Source: Paenibacillus lautus NBRC 15380
Lineage (GTDB): Bacteria > Bacillota > Bacilli > Paenibacillales > Paenibacillaceae
Length of the DNA: 64,000 nucleotides
Reading direction: 5' to 3'
Assembly (NCBI RefSeq): GCF_004000945.1
Contig: NZ_BIMF01000026.1
Location: 1-64,000 of the forward strand
This document shows, in pieces, positions 33,203 through 46,184 of the stretch. The notes under the pieces are model-generated. The model was given only the letters and a program-made list of their open reading frames with translations, was not told the origin of the DNA and searched no databases. A program made the translations under genes and the position numbers. Numbering within the stretch: the stretch's first letter is position 1; each line of letters begins with the position of its first letter.

Positions 33203-36200
33203 TTGGCAGGACATCTTGTTCAATATGGTCGACGCACTCGGCGAAGTTATGCTCGTATTAACGAGGTACTCGAAGTTCCGAACCTGATTGAAATCCAACA
33301 AAAATCTTATGAATGGTTTTTGGAGGAAGGACTCCGCGAAATGTTCCAGGACATCTCGCCGATTCAGGATTTCACAGGTAATTTGGTACTAGAGTTCATT
33401 GACTACAGCCTTGGAGAACCGAAATACACCGTCGATGACGCGAAAGAACGCGACGTTACTTATGCGGCGCCGCTCCGCGTGAAAGTCCGGCTCATTAACA
33501 AGGAGACCGGAGAGGTCAAGGAGCAGGAAGTGTTCATGGGAGACTTCCCGTTAATGACGGAAACCGGAACATTCATTATCAATGGTGCCGAACGGGTTAT
33601 TGTCAGCCAGTTGGTTCGCTCTCCCAGCGTCTATTTCAGCACAAAAGTGGATAAAAACGGTAAGACGACGTACACTGCAACAGTTATCCCTAACCGCGGC
33701 GCTTGGCTGGAACTGGAGATGGACGCGAAGGACATTATCTATGTCCGGATCGACCGCACCCGTAAAATCCCTGTAACGGTACTTTTACGTGCACTTGGTT
33801 TTGGTACAGATGCCGAGATTCTGGATCTTCTGGGCAATGATGAATATATTCAAAATACGCTGGATAAAGACAACACCGACTCTACGGAAAAAGCGCTCAT
33901 CGAAATCTATGAACGTCTTCGTCCGGGCGAGCCGCCAACACTGGAGAATGCGAAGAGCCTTCTCGTTGCCCGTTTCTTCGATCCGAAGCGTTATGATTTG
34001 GCTAACGTTGGTCGCTACAAGATCAACAAGAAGCTTCATATTAAGAACCGTCTCTTTAATCAACGTTTGGCAGAGAGTTTGATAGACACCGATACGGGTG
34101 AGATCATTGCGGAAGCTGGTCAAACCGTAGATCGCCGTCTTTTGGACGAGATCATGCCTTACCTTGAGAAGAGCGTAGGCTTTAAGAATTACCATGTTAC
34201 CGGCGGCGTGATGGACAGCGAGGATATCCCGCTGCAAACGATCGACGTATTCTCTCCAATCGAGGATGCAAAAGTCGTGAAGGTCATCGCGAACGCAAAC
34301 ATTGATAAATCCGTGAAGCATATTACGCAGGCGGATATCATTTCTTCCATCAGCTACTTCATCAACTTGCTGCATGGAATCGGCAACACGGATGATATCG
34401 ACCACCTGGGTAACCGTCGTCTGCGCTCCGTAGGCGAATTGCTTCAAAATCAGTTCCGTATCGGTTTGTCCCGTATGGAACGTGTCGTTCGTGAAAGAAT
34501 GTCGATTCAGGATGCTAATGTGATTACGCCGCAGGCGCTCATCAACATACGTCCGGTTATCGCATCGATTAAAGAGTTCTTCGGTAGCTCCCAGCTGTCC
34601 CAGTTCATGGATCAGACCAACCCGCTTGCGGAACTGACGCATAAACGTCGTCTGTCTGCTCTCGGACCCGGCGGTTTGACGCGTGAGCGTGCGGGCTTTG
34701 AAGTGCGGGACGTTCACCACAGTCACTATGGCCGTATGTGTCCGATCGAGACGCCGGAGGGACCGAACATCGGTCTGATCAACTCCCTGTCGACGTTTGC
34801 GCGCATCAACGAATATGGCTTCATTGAAGCTCCGTATCGTTGGGTGGATCCGAAGACCGGTAAAGTAACGGACCAAATCGATTACCTGACTGCAGATGAA
34901 GAGGATAACTATATCGTTGCCCAGGCGAACGCCGAACTCAACGAAGACGGAACCTTCGCTGACGAAATGGTTATCGTACGTTATAACAAGCAATCCGATA
35001 ACATCCTTCCTATGCCGAGCGACCGTGTAGACTACATGGACGTATCGCCTAAGCAGGTCGTGTCGGTAGCGACGGCGCTCATTCCGTTCCTTGAGAACGA
35101 TGACTCCAACCGCGCGCTGATGGGATCCAACATGCAGCGGCAGGCTGTTCCGCTTCTTATTCCTAAAGCTCCGCTGGTCGGAACCGGAATGGAACACAAG
35201 TCTGCAAAAGACTCCGGTGTATGTATTGTGTCCAAATATGACGGGATTATCGAACGTTCATCCGCTAATGAAATCTGGGTCCGCCGTGTGGAAAATGTCG
35301 ACGGACAAGAAGTCAAAGGCGATCTTATTAAACATAAATTACACAAATTTATGCGTTCGAACCAAGGAACATGCATCAATCAGCGTCCAATCGTTAAACG
35401 CGGCGATGTAATCAAAAAAGGTGACATCCTCGCAGACGGTCCATCCACAGAGATGGGTGAATTGGCACTGGGCCGCAACGTCGTTGTTGCGTTCATGACT
35501 TGGGAAGGTTACAACTACGAGGATGCGATTCTTCTCTCCGAGAAACTGGTCAAAGAGGACGTGTACACTTCGATTCATATCGAGGAGTACGAATCCGAAG
35601 CTCGTGACACGAAGCTTGGACCGGAAGAAATTACGCGTGATATTCCAAACGTAGGGGAAGAAGCGCTGAAGAACCTTGACGAGCGCGGAATCATCCGCAT
35701 CGGTGCCGAAATCAGCGCCGGAGACATCCTCGTGGGTAAGGTAACACCTAAGGGTGTAACCGAACTGACGGCAGAAGAGCGTCTCCTGCATGCGATCTTC
35801 GGTGAGAAGGCTCGCGAAGTGCGCGATACCTCGCTGCGCGTTCCTCACGGTAGTGACGGGATCATCGTAGATGTTAAGGTGTTTACACGTGAGAACGGCG
35901 ACGAATTGCCGCCGGGCGTTAACCAACTGGTTCGCGTTTACATCGCACAGAAACGTAAAATCTCCGAAGGTGACAAAATGGCCGGACGTCACGGTAACAA
36001 AGGTGTCGTTGCCCGTATTTTGCCTGAAGAAGATATGCCGTTCCTGCCAGATGGCACGCCGGTCCAAGTTGTGTTGAACCCTCTAGGGGTTCCATCACGG
36101 ATGAACATCGGTCAGGTGCTCGAGGTTCACTTGGGTATGGCTGCGCTCCAGCTCGGCATTCACGTGGCTTCACCGGTATTTGACGGTGCAAGCGAGTATG

Positions 36201-36748
36201 ACGTGTTTGATACGATGGAAGAAGCAGGCATGCAGCGCAATGGTAAGACCGTATTGTACGACGGACGGACGGGTGAGCGTTTTGAACGTGAAGTTACCGT
36301 CGGCGTCATGCACATGATCAAGCTCGCGCATATGGTTGATGATAAAATTCACGCCCGTTCTACGGGACCATACTCACTCGTTACGCAGCAGCCGCTGGGT
36401 GGTAAAGCTCAGTTCGGCGGACAGCGCTTCGGTGAGATGGAAGTGTGGGCGCTTGAAGCTTACGGTGCTGCCTATACGCTGCAAGAAATTCTTACCGTCA
36501 AGTCGGATGACGTGGTCGGCCGGGTGAAAACCTACGAATCCATCGTCAAGGGCGAGAACGTTCCGGAACCGGGTGTTCCTGAATCGTTCAAGGTATTGAT
36601 TAAAGAGCTTCAGTCTCTCGGTATGGACGTCAAAATCCTGAGCGAGAATGAAGAGGAAATCGAGATGAAAGAACTCGACGACGAAGACGATGCTCAAGGT
36701 GATAAACTGAGCCTTAACTTGGAAGGCACTGAAGTCGGAGTGGAATAA
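33203..36748 (+). CDS. rpoB: DNA-directed RNA polymerase subunit beta
   Basis: The 1181-aa beta subunit. The fork/rifampicin region (SSQLSQFMDQTNPL, then THKRRLSALGPGGLTRERAG, about residues 460-500) has the residues found in sensitive enzymes. The catalytic lysine region KMAGRHGNKGVVAR lies near 925. A tail of acidic residues ends the protein. An ATG at 33185 is in frame, but AGGGGTGAG at 33188-33196 and the family N-terminus (AGHLVQYGRR) point to TTG 33203. It forms an operon with rpoC, 93 nt on; the gap holds a CACC/GGTG hairpin with a CTTATAAG tip. Confidence 0.96.
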   Translation: MAGHLVQYGRRTRRSYARINEVLEVPNLIEIQQKSYEWFLEEGLREMFQDISPIQDFTGNLVLEFIDYSLGEPKYTVDDAKERDVTYAAPLRVKVRLINKETGEVKEQEVFMGDFPLMTETGTFIINGAERVIVSQLVRSPSVYFSTKVDKNGKTTYTATVIPNRGAWLELEMDAKDIIYVRIDRTRKIPVTVLLRALGFGTDAEILDLLGNDEYIQNTLDKDNTDSTEKALIEIYERLRPGEPPTLENAKSLLVARFFDPKRYDLANVGRYKINKKLHIKNRLFNQRLAESLIDTDTGEIIAEAGQTVDRRLLDEIMPYLEKSVGFKNYHVTGGVMDSEDIPLQTIDVFSPIEDAKVVKVIANANIDKSVKHITQADIISSISYFINLLHGIGNTDDIDHLGNRRLRSVGELLQNQFRIGLSRMERVVRERMSIQDANVITPQALINIRPVIASIKEFFGSSQLSQFMDQTNPLAELTHKRRLSALGPGGLTRERAGFEVRDVHHSHYGRMCPIETPEGPNIGLINSLSTFARINEYGFIEAPYRWVDPKTGKVTDQIDYLTADEEDNYIVAQANAELNEDGTFADEMVIVRYNKQSDNILPMPSDRVDYMDVSPKQVVSVATALIPFLENDDSNRALMGSNMQRQAVPLLIPKAPLVGTGMEHKSAKDSGVCIVSKYDGIIERSSANEIWVRRVENVDGQEVKGDLIKHKLHKFMRSNQGTCINQRPIVKRGDVIKKGDILADGPSTEMGELALGRNVVVAFMTWEGYNYEDAILLSEKLVKEDVYTSIHIEEYESEARDTKLGPEEITRDIPNVGEEALKNLDERGIIRIGAEISAGDILVGKVTPKGVTELTAEERLLHAIFGEKAREVRDTSLRVPHGSDGIIVDVKVFTRENGDELPPGVNQLVRVYIAQKRKISEGDKMAGRHGNKGVVARILPEEDMPFLPDGTPVQVVLNPLGVPSRMNIGQVLEVHLGMAALQLGIHVASPVFDGASEYDVFDTMEEAGMQRNGKTVLYDGRTGERFEREVTVGVMHMIKLAHMVDDKIHARSTGPYSLVTQQPLGGKAQFGGQRFGEMEVWALEAYGAAYTLQEILTVKSDDVVGRVKTYESIVKGENVPEPGVPESFKVLIKELQSLGMDVKILSENEEEIEMKELDDEDDAQGDKLSLNLEGTEVGVE

Positions 36749-36841
36749 CGGTCAATCATTCACCCCCGTCGGCTTATAAGTCGGCGGTGGTGTTATGGTC
36801 GTATAGCACATAAATAGGACTAGGTTGAGGAGGGTTGCTCC

Positions 36842-39800
36842 TTGTTGGACGTTAACAATTTTGAGTACATGAAAATCGGTCTTGCTTCACCGGAAAAAAT
36901 TCGCTCTTGGTCTCGCGGAGAGGTGAAGAAGCCGGAAACGATTAACTACCGTACATTGAAGCCGGAGAAAGAAGGCCTGTTCTGTGAGCGGATTTTCGGT
37001 CCGCAGAAGGACTGGGAATGTCATTGCGGTAAGTATAAGCGTGTCCGTTATAAAGGAGTAGTCTGCGATCGCTGTGGCGTTGAAGTAACACGCGCTAAAG
37101 TCCGTCGTGAACGGATGGGCCATATCGAGCTTGCGGCTCCTGTATCGCATATTTGGTATTTCAAAGGCATTCCAAGCCGTATGGGTCTGGCTCTGGATAT
37201 GTCCCCAAGATCTCTGGAAGAGATCATTTACTTCGCATCTTATGTTGTAACCGATCCAGGAGATACACCGCTGGAGAAGAAGCAGCTGTTGTCCGAGAAG
37301 GAATATCGCAGCTATCGTGAGAAGTACGGCTACGGATTCCAGGCAGGCATGGGTGCTGAGGCGGTTAAGAAGCTTCTTCAAGACATCGATGTTGACAAAG
37401 AGCTTGAGTTCCTTAAGGAAGAACTGCGCACTGCACAGGGTCAGCGCCGCAACCGGGCCATCAAACGCCTGGAAGTGATTGAGGCGTTCCGTAACTCCGG
37501 CAACAATCCGGAGTGGATGATCATGGATGTGCTGCCGGTCATTCCGCCGGAGCTTCGCCCGATGGTTCAACTTGACGGTGGACGCTTTGCGACCTCCGAC
37601 TTGAACGATCTGTACCGTCGTGTTATTAACCGGAACAACCGTCTGAAAAGACTGCTGGATCTCGGCGCGCCGGATATTATCGTACAGAACGAGAAGCGCA
37701 TGCTGCAGGAAGCTGTCGATGCATTGATCGATAACGGCCGTCGCGGTCGTCCGGTCACAGGTCCAGGTAACCGTCCGCTTAAATCCCTCAGCCACATGCT
37801 GAAAGGTAAACAAGGACGTTTCCGTCAGAACTTGCTCGGTAAACGGGTTGACTATTCCGGTCGTTCCGTTATCGTTGTAGGTCCTTACCTGAAAATGTAC
37901 CAGTGCGGTCTGCCTAAGAAAATGGCGCTTGAGCTCTTCAAGCCGTTCGTTATGAAAGAACTGGTCAACAAAGGCCTGGCTCATAATATCAAGAGTGCGA
38001 AACGCAAAGTAGAACGTGTAAGTCCAGAAGTATGGGATGTGCTCGAAGAGGTCATTAAAGAGCATCCGGTTCTTCTGAACCGTGCACCGACGCTTCACAG
38101 ACTCGGTATTCAAGCATTTGAACCGATTCTGGTTGAGGGCCATGCGATCCGTCTCCATCCGCTCGTATGTACAGCGTATAACGCTGACTTTGACGGTGAC
38201 CAAATGGCGGTTCACGTTCCTTTGTCCGCTGAGGCTCAAGCTGAAGCGCGTCTGTTGATGCTGGCATCGGGTAACATTCTGAACCCGAAAGACGGCAAGC
38301 CGGTTGTTACGCCGTCTCAGGATATGGTACTGGGTTCCTTCTATCTGACGATGGATAACAAGGAAGAGAAAGGTACCGGCATGATTCTGGGCAGCGTGAA
38401 CGAAGCGGTTTCCGCTTATCAGCGTGAAGCAGCCGGTCTGCATGCACGCGTAGCGATTCCGGTTAAAGCCCTGGGCAAGACCAGCTTTACGGAAAAACAG
38501 CAGGATGCGATTTTGGTTACGACGATCGGCCGGATTATCTTTAACGAGATTTTCCCTGCCAGCTTCCCTTACATCAATGAAGCGACTCGTACGAACTTGC
38601 TGCAAGGCACGCCTGAGAAGTATTTCGTATACGAGAAGGGCGCAGATATTCAAAAAGTGATTCAGGAACTGCCAATCAGCGGTGCTGTTGGTAAGGAATA
38701 TCTGGGTTCCATCATTGCACGCTGCTTCGAAACGTACCATACAACGGAAACCTCTGTGATTTTGGATAAAATCAAGCAGCTCGGTTTCACCTATTCTACT
38801 CGTGCAGGCGTAACCGTTGCGGTATCCGACGTTATCGTACCTGACGAGAAGAATGAAATTCTGAAAGAGTCCGACGAGAAGGTTAAAGTGGTAACGAACC
38901 AATATCGCCGCGGCTTGATTACGAATGAAGAACGTTATGACCGTGTTATCGATATCTGGTCCAAGACCAAGGACGATATTACGGATGTACTCATGAAATC
39001 GATGGACCGCTTTAACTCCATCATGCTCATGGTTGATTCGAAAGCACGGGGTAACAAATCGCAGATCACTCAGCTCGGTGGTATGCGGGGTCTGATGGCG
39101 AACCCGTCGGGTCGTATCATCGAACTCCCAATCAAATCGAACTTCCGTGAAGGACTGACGGTACTCGAGTACTTCCTGTCCACGCACGGTGCGCGTAAAG
39201 GTCTTGCCGATACAGCGCTTCGTACCGCTGACTCCGGTTACTTGACTCGTCGACTTGTTGACGTAGCCCAGGATGTTATCGTTCGCGAAGATGAGTGCAG
39301 CACGGATAAAGGCTTTACTGTTAGCCGTATTCAGGACGGTAAAGAAGTTATCGAGGATCTCTATGACCGTATTGAGGGACGTTATGCATTTGAAACCGTC
39401 CGTCATCCGGAAACGAAAGAGATCATCGTAAATCGTAACGAATTGATTGACTCCGACAAAGCTGAAGAAATCGTAGCAGCTGGCGTTGAGAAGCTTCAAA
39501 TTCGTTCCATCTTGAGCTGTCGTGCACGTTATGGCGTCTGCAAAAAATGTTACGGTCGTAACTTGGCTACTGGTAAGCATGTTGAGATTGGTGAAGCGGT
39601 TGGTATTATCGCGGCTCAATCCATCGGCGAACCGGGAACACAGCTCACGATGCGTACGTTCCACACAGGCGGCGTTGCCGGTGATGATATTACGCAAGGT
39701 CTTCCGCGTATCCAGGAGCTCTTTGAAGCCCGTAATCCTAAAGGTCAAGCGACCATTAGTGAGATCGACGGTGTGGTTAAAGAGATCCGCGAAACAAAAG

Positions 39801-40456
39801 ACCGTCGTGAAATCGAAATACAAGGTGAAGCTGAGACTAAGGTTTACGCAGTTACCTATGGCTCTCGTCTGCGCGTAAGCGAAGGCAAGCAAATTGAAGC
39901 CGGGGATGAACTGACCGATGGTTCCATTGATCCGAAGGAAATGCTTCGCATCAAAGGTATCCGTGGCGTGCAGAACTACATCCTACAGGAAGTACAACGC
40001 GTATACCGTAACCAAGGCGTAGAAATTAACGATAAACACGTTGAAGTTATGATCAGACAGATGCTGCGTAAATTCCGTATCGTTGATGCGGGAGATACGA
40101 ACCTGCTGCCAGGCTCCTTCGTGGATATGCATGAATACGAAGCAGCAAATAAAGATGCTATTCTCTCCGGGAAAGAACCTGCGGTTGCCAAACCGGTTCT
40201 CCTCGGGATTACAAAAGCATCTCTCGAAACCGATTCGTTCTTGTCAGCAGCCTCCTTCCAGGAGACGACTCGCGTGTTGACTGACGCTGCCATTAAAGGT
40301 AAAGTCGATCAGCTGCTTGGTCTGAAAGAGAATGTTATCATTGGTAAACTGATCCCTGCAGGTACCGGTATGAACCGTTATCGCAGCGTGAAGTTCGCGG
40401 GACAAAACGATGTGAATGACGAAAGTCAGGAACTCGAAACAGCTTCTATAGATTAA
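36842..40456 (+). CDS. rpoC: DNA-directed RNA polymerase subunit beta'
   Basis: The 1204-aa catalytic subunit. The N-terminal zinc ribbon has CHCGKY and CDRCG (about 60-81). The active-site loop NADFDGDQMAVH is at about 446-457 with all three metal-binding aspartates. A second zinc site is CRARYGVCKKC near 895. The bridge helix and trigger loop follow. Like rpoB it starts with TTG (36842), 7 nt after GAGGAGGG, giving MLDVNNFEYMKIGLASP as in Bacillus. A 1001-codon open frame on the opposite strand is only a codon-bias shadow. Confidence 0.96.
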   Translation: MLDVNNFEYMKIGLASPEKIRSWSRGEVKKPETINYRTLKPEKEGLFCERIFGPQKDWECHCGKYKRVRYKGVVCDRCGVEVTRAKVRRERMGHIELAAPVSHIWYFKGIPSRMGLALDMSPRSLEEIIYFASYVVTDPGDTPLEKKQLLSEKEYRSYREKYGYGFQAGMGAEAVKKLLQDIDVDKELEFLKEELRTAQGQRRNRAIKRLEVIEAFRNSGNNPEWMIMDVLPVIPPELRPMVQLDGGRFATSDLNDLYRRVINRNNRLKRLLDLGAPDIIVQNEKRMLQEAVDALIDNGRRGRPVTGPGNRPLKSLSHMLKGKQGRFRQNLLGKRVDYSGRSVIVVGPYLKMYQCGLPKKMALELFKPFVMKELVNKGLAHNIKSAKRKVERVSPEVWDVLEEVIKEHPVLLNRAPTLHRLGIQAFEPILVEGHAIRLHPLVCTAYNADFDGDQMAVHVPLSAEAQAEARLLMLASGNILNPKDGKPVVTPSQDMVLGSFYLTMDNKEEKGTGMILGSVNEAVSAYQREAAGLHARVAIPVKALGKTSFTEKQQDAILVTTIGRIIFNEIFPASFPYINEATRTNLLQGTPEKYFVYEKGADIQKVIQELPISGAVGKEYLGSIIARCFETYHTTETSVILDKIKQLGFTYSTRAGVTVAVSDVIVPDEKNEILKESDEKVKVVTNQYRRGLITNEERYDRVIDIWSKTKDDITDVLMKSMDRFNSIMLMVDSKARGNKSQITQLGGMRGLMANPSGRIIELPIKSNFREGLTVLEYFLSTHGARKGLADTALRTADSGYLTRRLVDVAQDVIVREDECSTDKGFTVSRIQDGKEVIEDLYDRIEGRYAFETVRHPETKEIIVNRNELIDSDKAEEIVAAGVEKLQIRSILSCRARYGVCKKCYGRNLATGKHVEIGEAVGIIAAQSIGEPGTQLTMRTFHTGGVAGDDITQGLPRIQELFEARNPKGQATISEIDGVVKEIRETKDRREIEIQGEAETKVYAVTYGSRLRVSEGKQIEAGDELTDGSIDPKEMLRIKGIRGVQNYILQEVQRVYRNQGVEINDKHVEVMIRQMLRKFRIVDAGDTNLLPGSFVDMHEYEAANKDAILSGKEPAVAKPVLLGITKASLETDSFLSAASFQETTRVLTDAAIKGKVDQLLGLKENVIIGKLIPAGTGMNRYRSVKFAGQNDVNDESQELETASID

Positions 40457-40474
40457 GAGACAGTCAGGTGATGG

Positions 40475-40509
40475 GGAGATTTCCGTATCTTAAGATGCGG
40501 AAGCTCTCC
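40475..40509 (+). terminator. Hairpin after rpoC, probable terminator
   Basis: GGAGA, TTCCG and ATCTT pair with AAGAT, CGGAA and TCTCC around near-zero loop, with single mismatched positions. A T-rich tract (TTTCTTTTTT) follows only 10 nt later, so termination may be inefficient. Confidence 0.55.
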
Positions 40510-40542
40510 GTCCCAAAGTTTCTTTTTTCCTCATTTAATAGC

Positions 40543-40571
40543 TTGACATCGATTAGGGCAGATGCTAATAT
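40543..40571 (+). promoter_or_regulatory. Strong promoter of rplGB-rpsL-rpsG-fusA-tuf
   Basis: A perfect TTGACA (40543-40548) and TAATAT (40566-40571) are 17 bp apart, 54 nt before rplGB. Confidence 0.85.
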
Positions 40572-40625
40572 AGCAAAGGTGCGTGAATAGTTTCTTTGTT
40601 CCCTGTTCTTTTGGAGGAATGACTT

Positions 40626-40877
40626 ATGTCTAATGATAAAGGATTACAGGATGCACACATCAAGATTGGCACCAAACAAACGATGAAGGCCGTTGAATCC
40701 GGTTTGGCTGCAGAGGTTTATGTGGCCGAAGATTGCGACCAACGTTTGATTTCAAAAGTCGTATCCGAGTGTGATAAGAATGGCGTGCATATCAACTATG
40801 TACCCACGATGATAGAGCTTGGAGAAGCATGCGGTATTGAAGTTGGTGCAGCTATGGTAGCTGTCTTGAAATCATGA
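40626..40877 (+). CDS. rplGB: L7Ae-family K-turn RNA-binding protein (YbxF-like)
   Basis: An 83-aa protein of the L7Ae/L30e/S12e fold. IKIGTKQTMKAVESG near 12-26 and the conserved EVYVAEDCD and LGEACGIEVGAAM segments match Bacillus YbxF, a kink-turn binder associated with the ribosome. Same place as in B. subtilis, between rpoC and rpsL. Start ATG 40626 follows TTGGAGGAA. Its precise role is not settled. Confidence 0.93.
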   Translation: MSNDKGLQDAHIKIGTKQTMKAVESGLAAEVYVAEDCDQRLISKVVSECDKNGVHINYVPTMIELGEACGIEVGAAMVAVLKS

Positions 40878-41017
40878 TTTGAGAAATCGTTTTTGTTGGA
40901 GAAGACGTTACTTCTCTCGGCAAAAACTTTTCATTTGTTCTTTTATGAACCGCCTGGGTCTGTGGACTTAAACGGGGTTTGTAATCGAATGATAAATACG
41001 GGAAGGGGGTGGCTAGC

Positions 41018-41437
41018 ATGCCAACAATTAACCAACTGGTTCGCAAGGGCCGTCAAGCCAAAGTTTACAAATCGAAATCTCCAGCTCTTCAAAAAGGTTT
41101 TAACGCTTTGAAACGTGAGGAGACCGACTTGAGCGCTCCGCAAAAACGCGGTGTATGCACTCGTGTAGGCACAATGACGCCGAAAAAACCGAACTCCGCA
41201 CTTCGTAAATATGCTCGTGTTCGCTTGACGAACCGCATTGAGGTGACGGCTTACATTCCGGGTATCGGACATAACTTGCAAGAGCACAGTGTTGTATTGG
41301 TTCGCGGTGGACGGGTAAAAGACCTTCCGGGTGTACGTTACCATATCGTTCGCGGCGCACTTGATACCGCTGGTGTAAACAACCGGATGCAAGCTCGTTC
41401 CAAATACGGCACGAAGCGTCCTAAAGCAAAAAGCTAA
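41018..41437 (+). CDS. rpsL: 30S ribosomal protein S12
   Basis: A 139-aa protein of the decoding centre. The segment TPKKPNSALRKYARVRL keeps the lysine whose change gives streptomycin resistance, and GHNLQEHSVVLVRGGRVKD is intact, so the sensitive form is predicted. GGAAGGGGG precedes ATG 41018; the GTG at 41009 is within that site. Followed by rpsG. Confidence 0.96.
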   Translation: MPTINQLVRKGRQAKVYKSKSPALQKGFNALKREETDLSAPQKRGVCTRVGTMTPKKPNSALRKYARVRLTNRIEVTAYIPGIGHNLQEHSVVLVRGGRVKDLPGVRYHIVRGALDTAGVNNRMQARSKYGTKRPKAKS

Positions 41438-41490
41438 TTGATGCTCATGTTTTCGTAACATGACTCATGACTGAAGAAAGGGGGATATCC

Positions 41491-41961
41491 ATGCCACGCA
41501 AAGGTCCAGTAACTAAAAGAGACGTGCTGCCAGATCCAGTGTATAACAGCAAGCTGGTAACTCGTCTGATCAACCGCATCATGTTGGATGGTAAAAGAGG
41601 TGTTGCTCAAAGCATCCTTTACAATTCATTCAACATCATCAAGGAACGTACTGGTAATGATCCGATGGAAGTGTTTGAAGCAGCTATCAAGAACATCATG
41701 CCAGTATTGGAAGTTAAAGCTCGTCGTGTCGGCGGTGCAAACTACCAGGTTCCAATCGAAGTTAAACCAGAGAGACGTACATCCCTTGGATTACGTTGGC
41801 TCGTAAACTACTCCCGCAACCGCGGCGAGAAGACGATGGAAGAGCGTTTGGCGGCTGAGATCATCGATGCTTCCAACAACACAGGCGCTTCCGTTAAGAA
41901 ACGCGAAGATACACACAAAATGGCTGAAGCGAACAAAGCGTTTGCTCACTACCGTTGGTAG
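41491..41961 (+). CDS. rpsG: 30S ribosomal protein S7
   Basis: A 156-aa primary binder of the 3' major domain of 16S rRNA, start MPRKGPVTKRDV. AAAGGGGG at 41478-41484 sets ATG 41491 against the upstream ATG at 41467. Full length with the C-terminal KREDTHKMAEANKAFAHYRW typical end. Part of the str operon. Confidence 0.96.
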   Translation: MPRKGPVTKRDVLPDPVYNSKLVTRLINRIMLDGKRGVAQSILYNSFNIIKERTGNDPMEVFEAAIKNIMPVLEVKARRVGGANYQVPIEVKPERRTSLGLRWLVNYSRNRGEKTMEERLAAEIIDASNNTGASVKKREDTHKMAEANKAFAHYRW

Positions 41962-42009
41962 GATTCAGCAACTAATTTATACTTCTAATTTTGAAGGGAG
42001 ACTATTCGC

Positions 42010-44091
<2,082 letters not shown>

Positions 44092-44186
44092 TAACGTTTT
44101 ACCTGCTGGATAGGAGGCGGGACCAACATCCCGTTAACTCCGCTTCCGGCCTAACATATATATCCCCTTAAGGAGGAATTGTTCAA

Positions 44187-45377
<1,191 letters not shown>

Positions 45378-45446
45378 TTAAGGCTTACGAATAGCGTTGA
45401 ATATAGCAACAGTGTATTGTAACGAGCAACAATGTGATGTCCTGAT

Positions 45447-45481
45447 AAAAGAGTCTGGTCCTTTGGATCAGGCTCTTTTTC
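45447..45481 (+). terminator. Terminator of the str operon
   Basis: AAAAGAG...CTG...TC pairs with GA...CAG...CTCTTTT, with two isolated mismatches, followed by T. It lies 70 nt after tuf. Confidence 0.85.
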
Positions 45482-45667
45482 TATTGCAATCAGCCCAAAT
45501 TACCTGTTTACAATCTCTGGTGGATGTCAGCACTTAGATTCGGGACAATCTATTATATAGAAGAGAGATTTCGGTACAATATGATATGCGGAAGCGATGG
45601 AATCTATTAACCAAGTCCTGCAACTTTCGGTTAAAGATGCAAATGCATATTAATTATGAATTAGTGC

Positions 45668-45696
45668 TTGCAATACGCCTATCTTTTATATATAAT
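45668..45696 (+). promoter_or_regulatory. Strong promoter of the S10 super-operon
   Basis: TTGCAA (45668-45673) and a perfect TATAAT (45691-45696) are 17 bp apart. The 186 nt before it (45482-45667) are AT-rich without a gene. Confidence 0.85.
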
Positions 45697-45704
45697 AGTG
45701 AATG

Positions 45705-45834
45705 TTGTTCTGCGACGTTGCGATGATGCGAGAGGTTACCGACACACCCGGCCCCTTTGCCATGAGGCAGGTGGTTGGAAAATTTTCGCGGAGTATGTCC
45801 GATACCAAATTGGGCGATAGAAGGAGGGAATAAA
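45705..45834 (+). promoter_or_regulatory. S10 operon leader, candidate L4-responsive
   Basis: A 130-nt untranslated leader before rpsJ with a GC-rich segment (ACACCCGGCCCCTTTGCC near 45741-45758) able to fold with the GAGGCAGGTGG that follows. In B. subtilis L4 is known to control the S10 operon through its leader with NusA, and from memory the leader sequence is similar. No clear T-run terminator is visible here, so the mechanism is inferred. Confidence 0.4.
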
Positions 45835-46143
45835 ATGGCAAAGCAAAAAATTCGTATTCGCTTGAAAGCATACGACCACAGAGTTCTTGATCAATCCGCT
45901 GAGAAAATTGTTGAGACAGCAAAACGTTCGGGTGCTGGTGTATCCGGTCCGATCCCGCTTCCAACTGAGAAACAAATAATTACCATTCTCCGTGCGGTAC
46001 ACAAGTATAAGGATTCTCGGGAACAGTTCGAAATGCGTACACATAAACGCTTGATCGACATCGTGAACCCGACTCCACAAACTGTGGATGCCTTGATGCG
46101 CTTGGACCTGCCGTCCGGTGTAGATATCGAAATCAAACTGTAA
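45835..46143 (+). CDS. rpsJ: 30S ribosomal protein S10
   Basis: A 102-aa small-subunit protein that also acts as NusE in antitermination. Start MAKQKIRIRLKAYDHR. AAGGAGGG at 45821-45828 sets ATG 45835, although the frame runs 20 codons further up. First gene of the S10 operon. Confidence 0.96.
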   Translation: MAKQKIRIRLKAYDHRVLDQSAEKIVETAKRSGAGVSGPIPLPTEKQIITILRAVHKYKDSREQFEMRTHKRLIDIVNPTPQTVDALMRLDLPSGVDIEIKL

Positions 46144-46184
46144 GAATTGCATAATGAATTAGAGAAGAGAAAAGAGGTGTCAAC

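Noticed and set aside
33785..35197. 470-codon open frame antisense to rpoB
   Set aside because: Shadow of the highly biased rpoB codons, without start signals.
36760..36797. Attenuator between rpoB and rpoC
   Set aside because: A CACC/GGTG hairpin with a CTTATAAG tip is present, but no T run follows, so termination is not supported.
36887..39892. A 1001-codon open frame antisense to rpoC
   Set aside because: It mirrors the codon bias of rpoC, has no ribosome site or promoter, and its composition (many Phe, Asn, Arg, Cys) is typical of an antisense shadow.
40475..40509. Strong intrinsic terminator after rpoC
   Set aside because: The stem is good but the T tract is about 10 nt away, so it is listed only as a probable terminator with reduced confidence.
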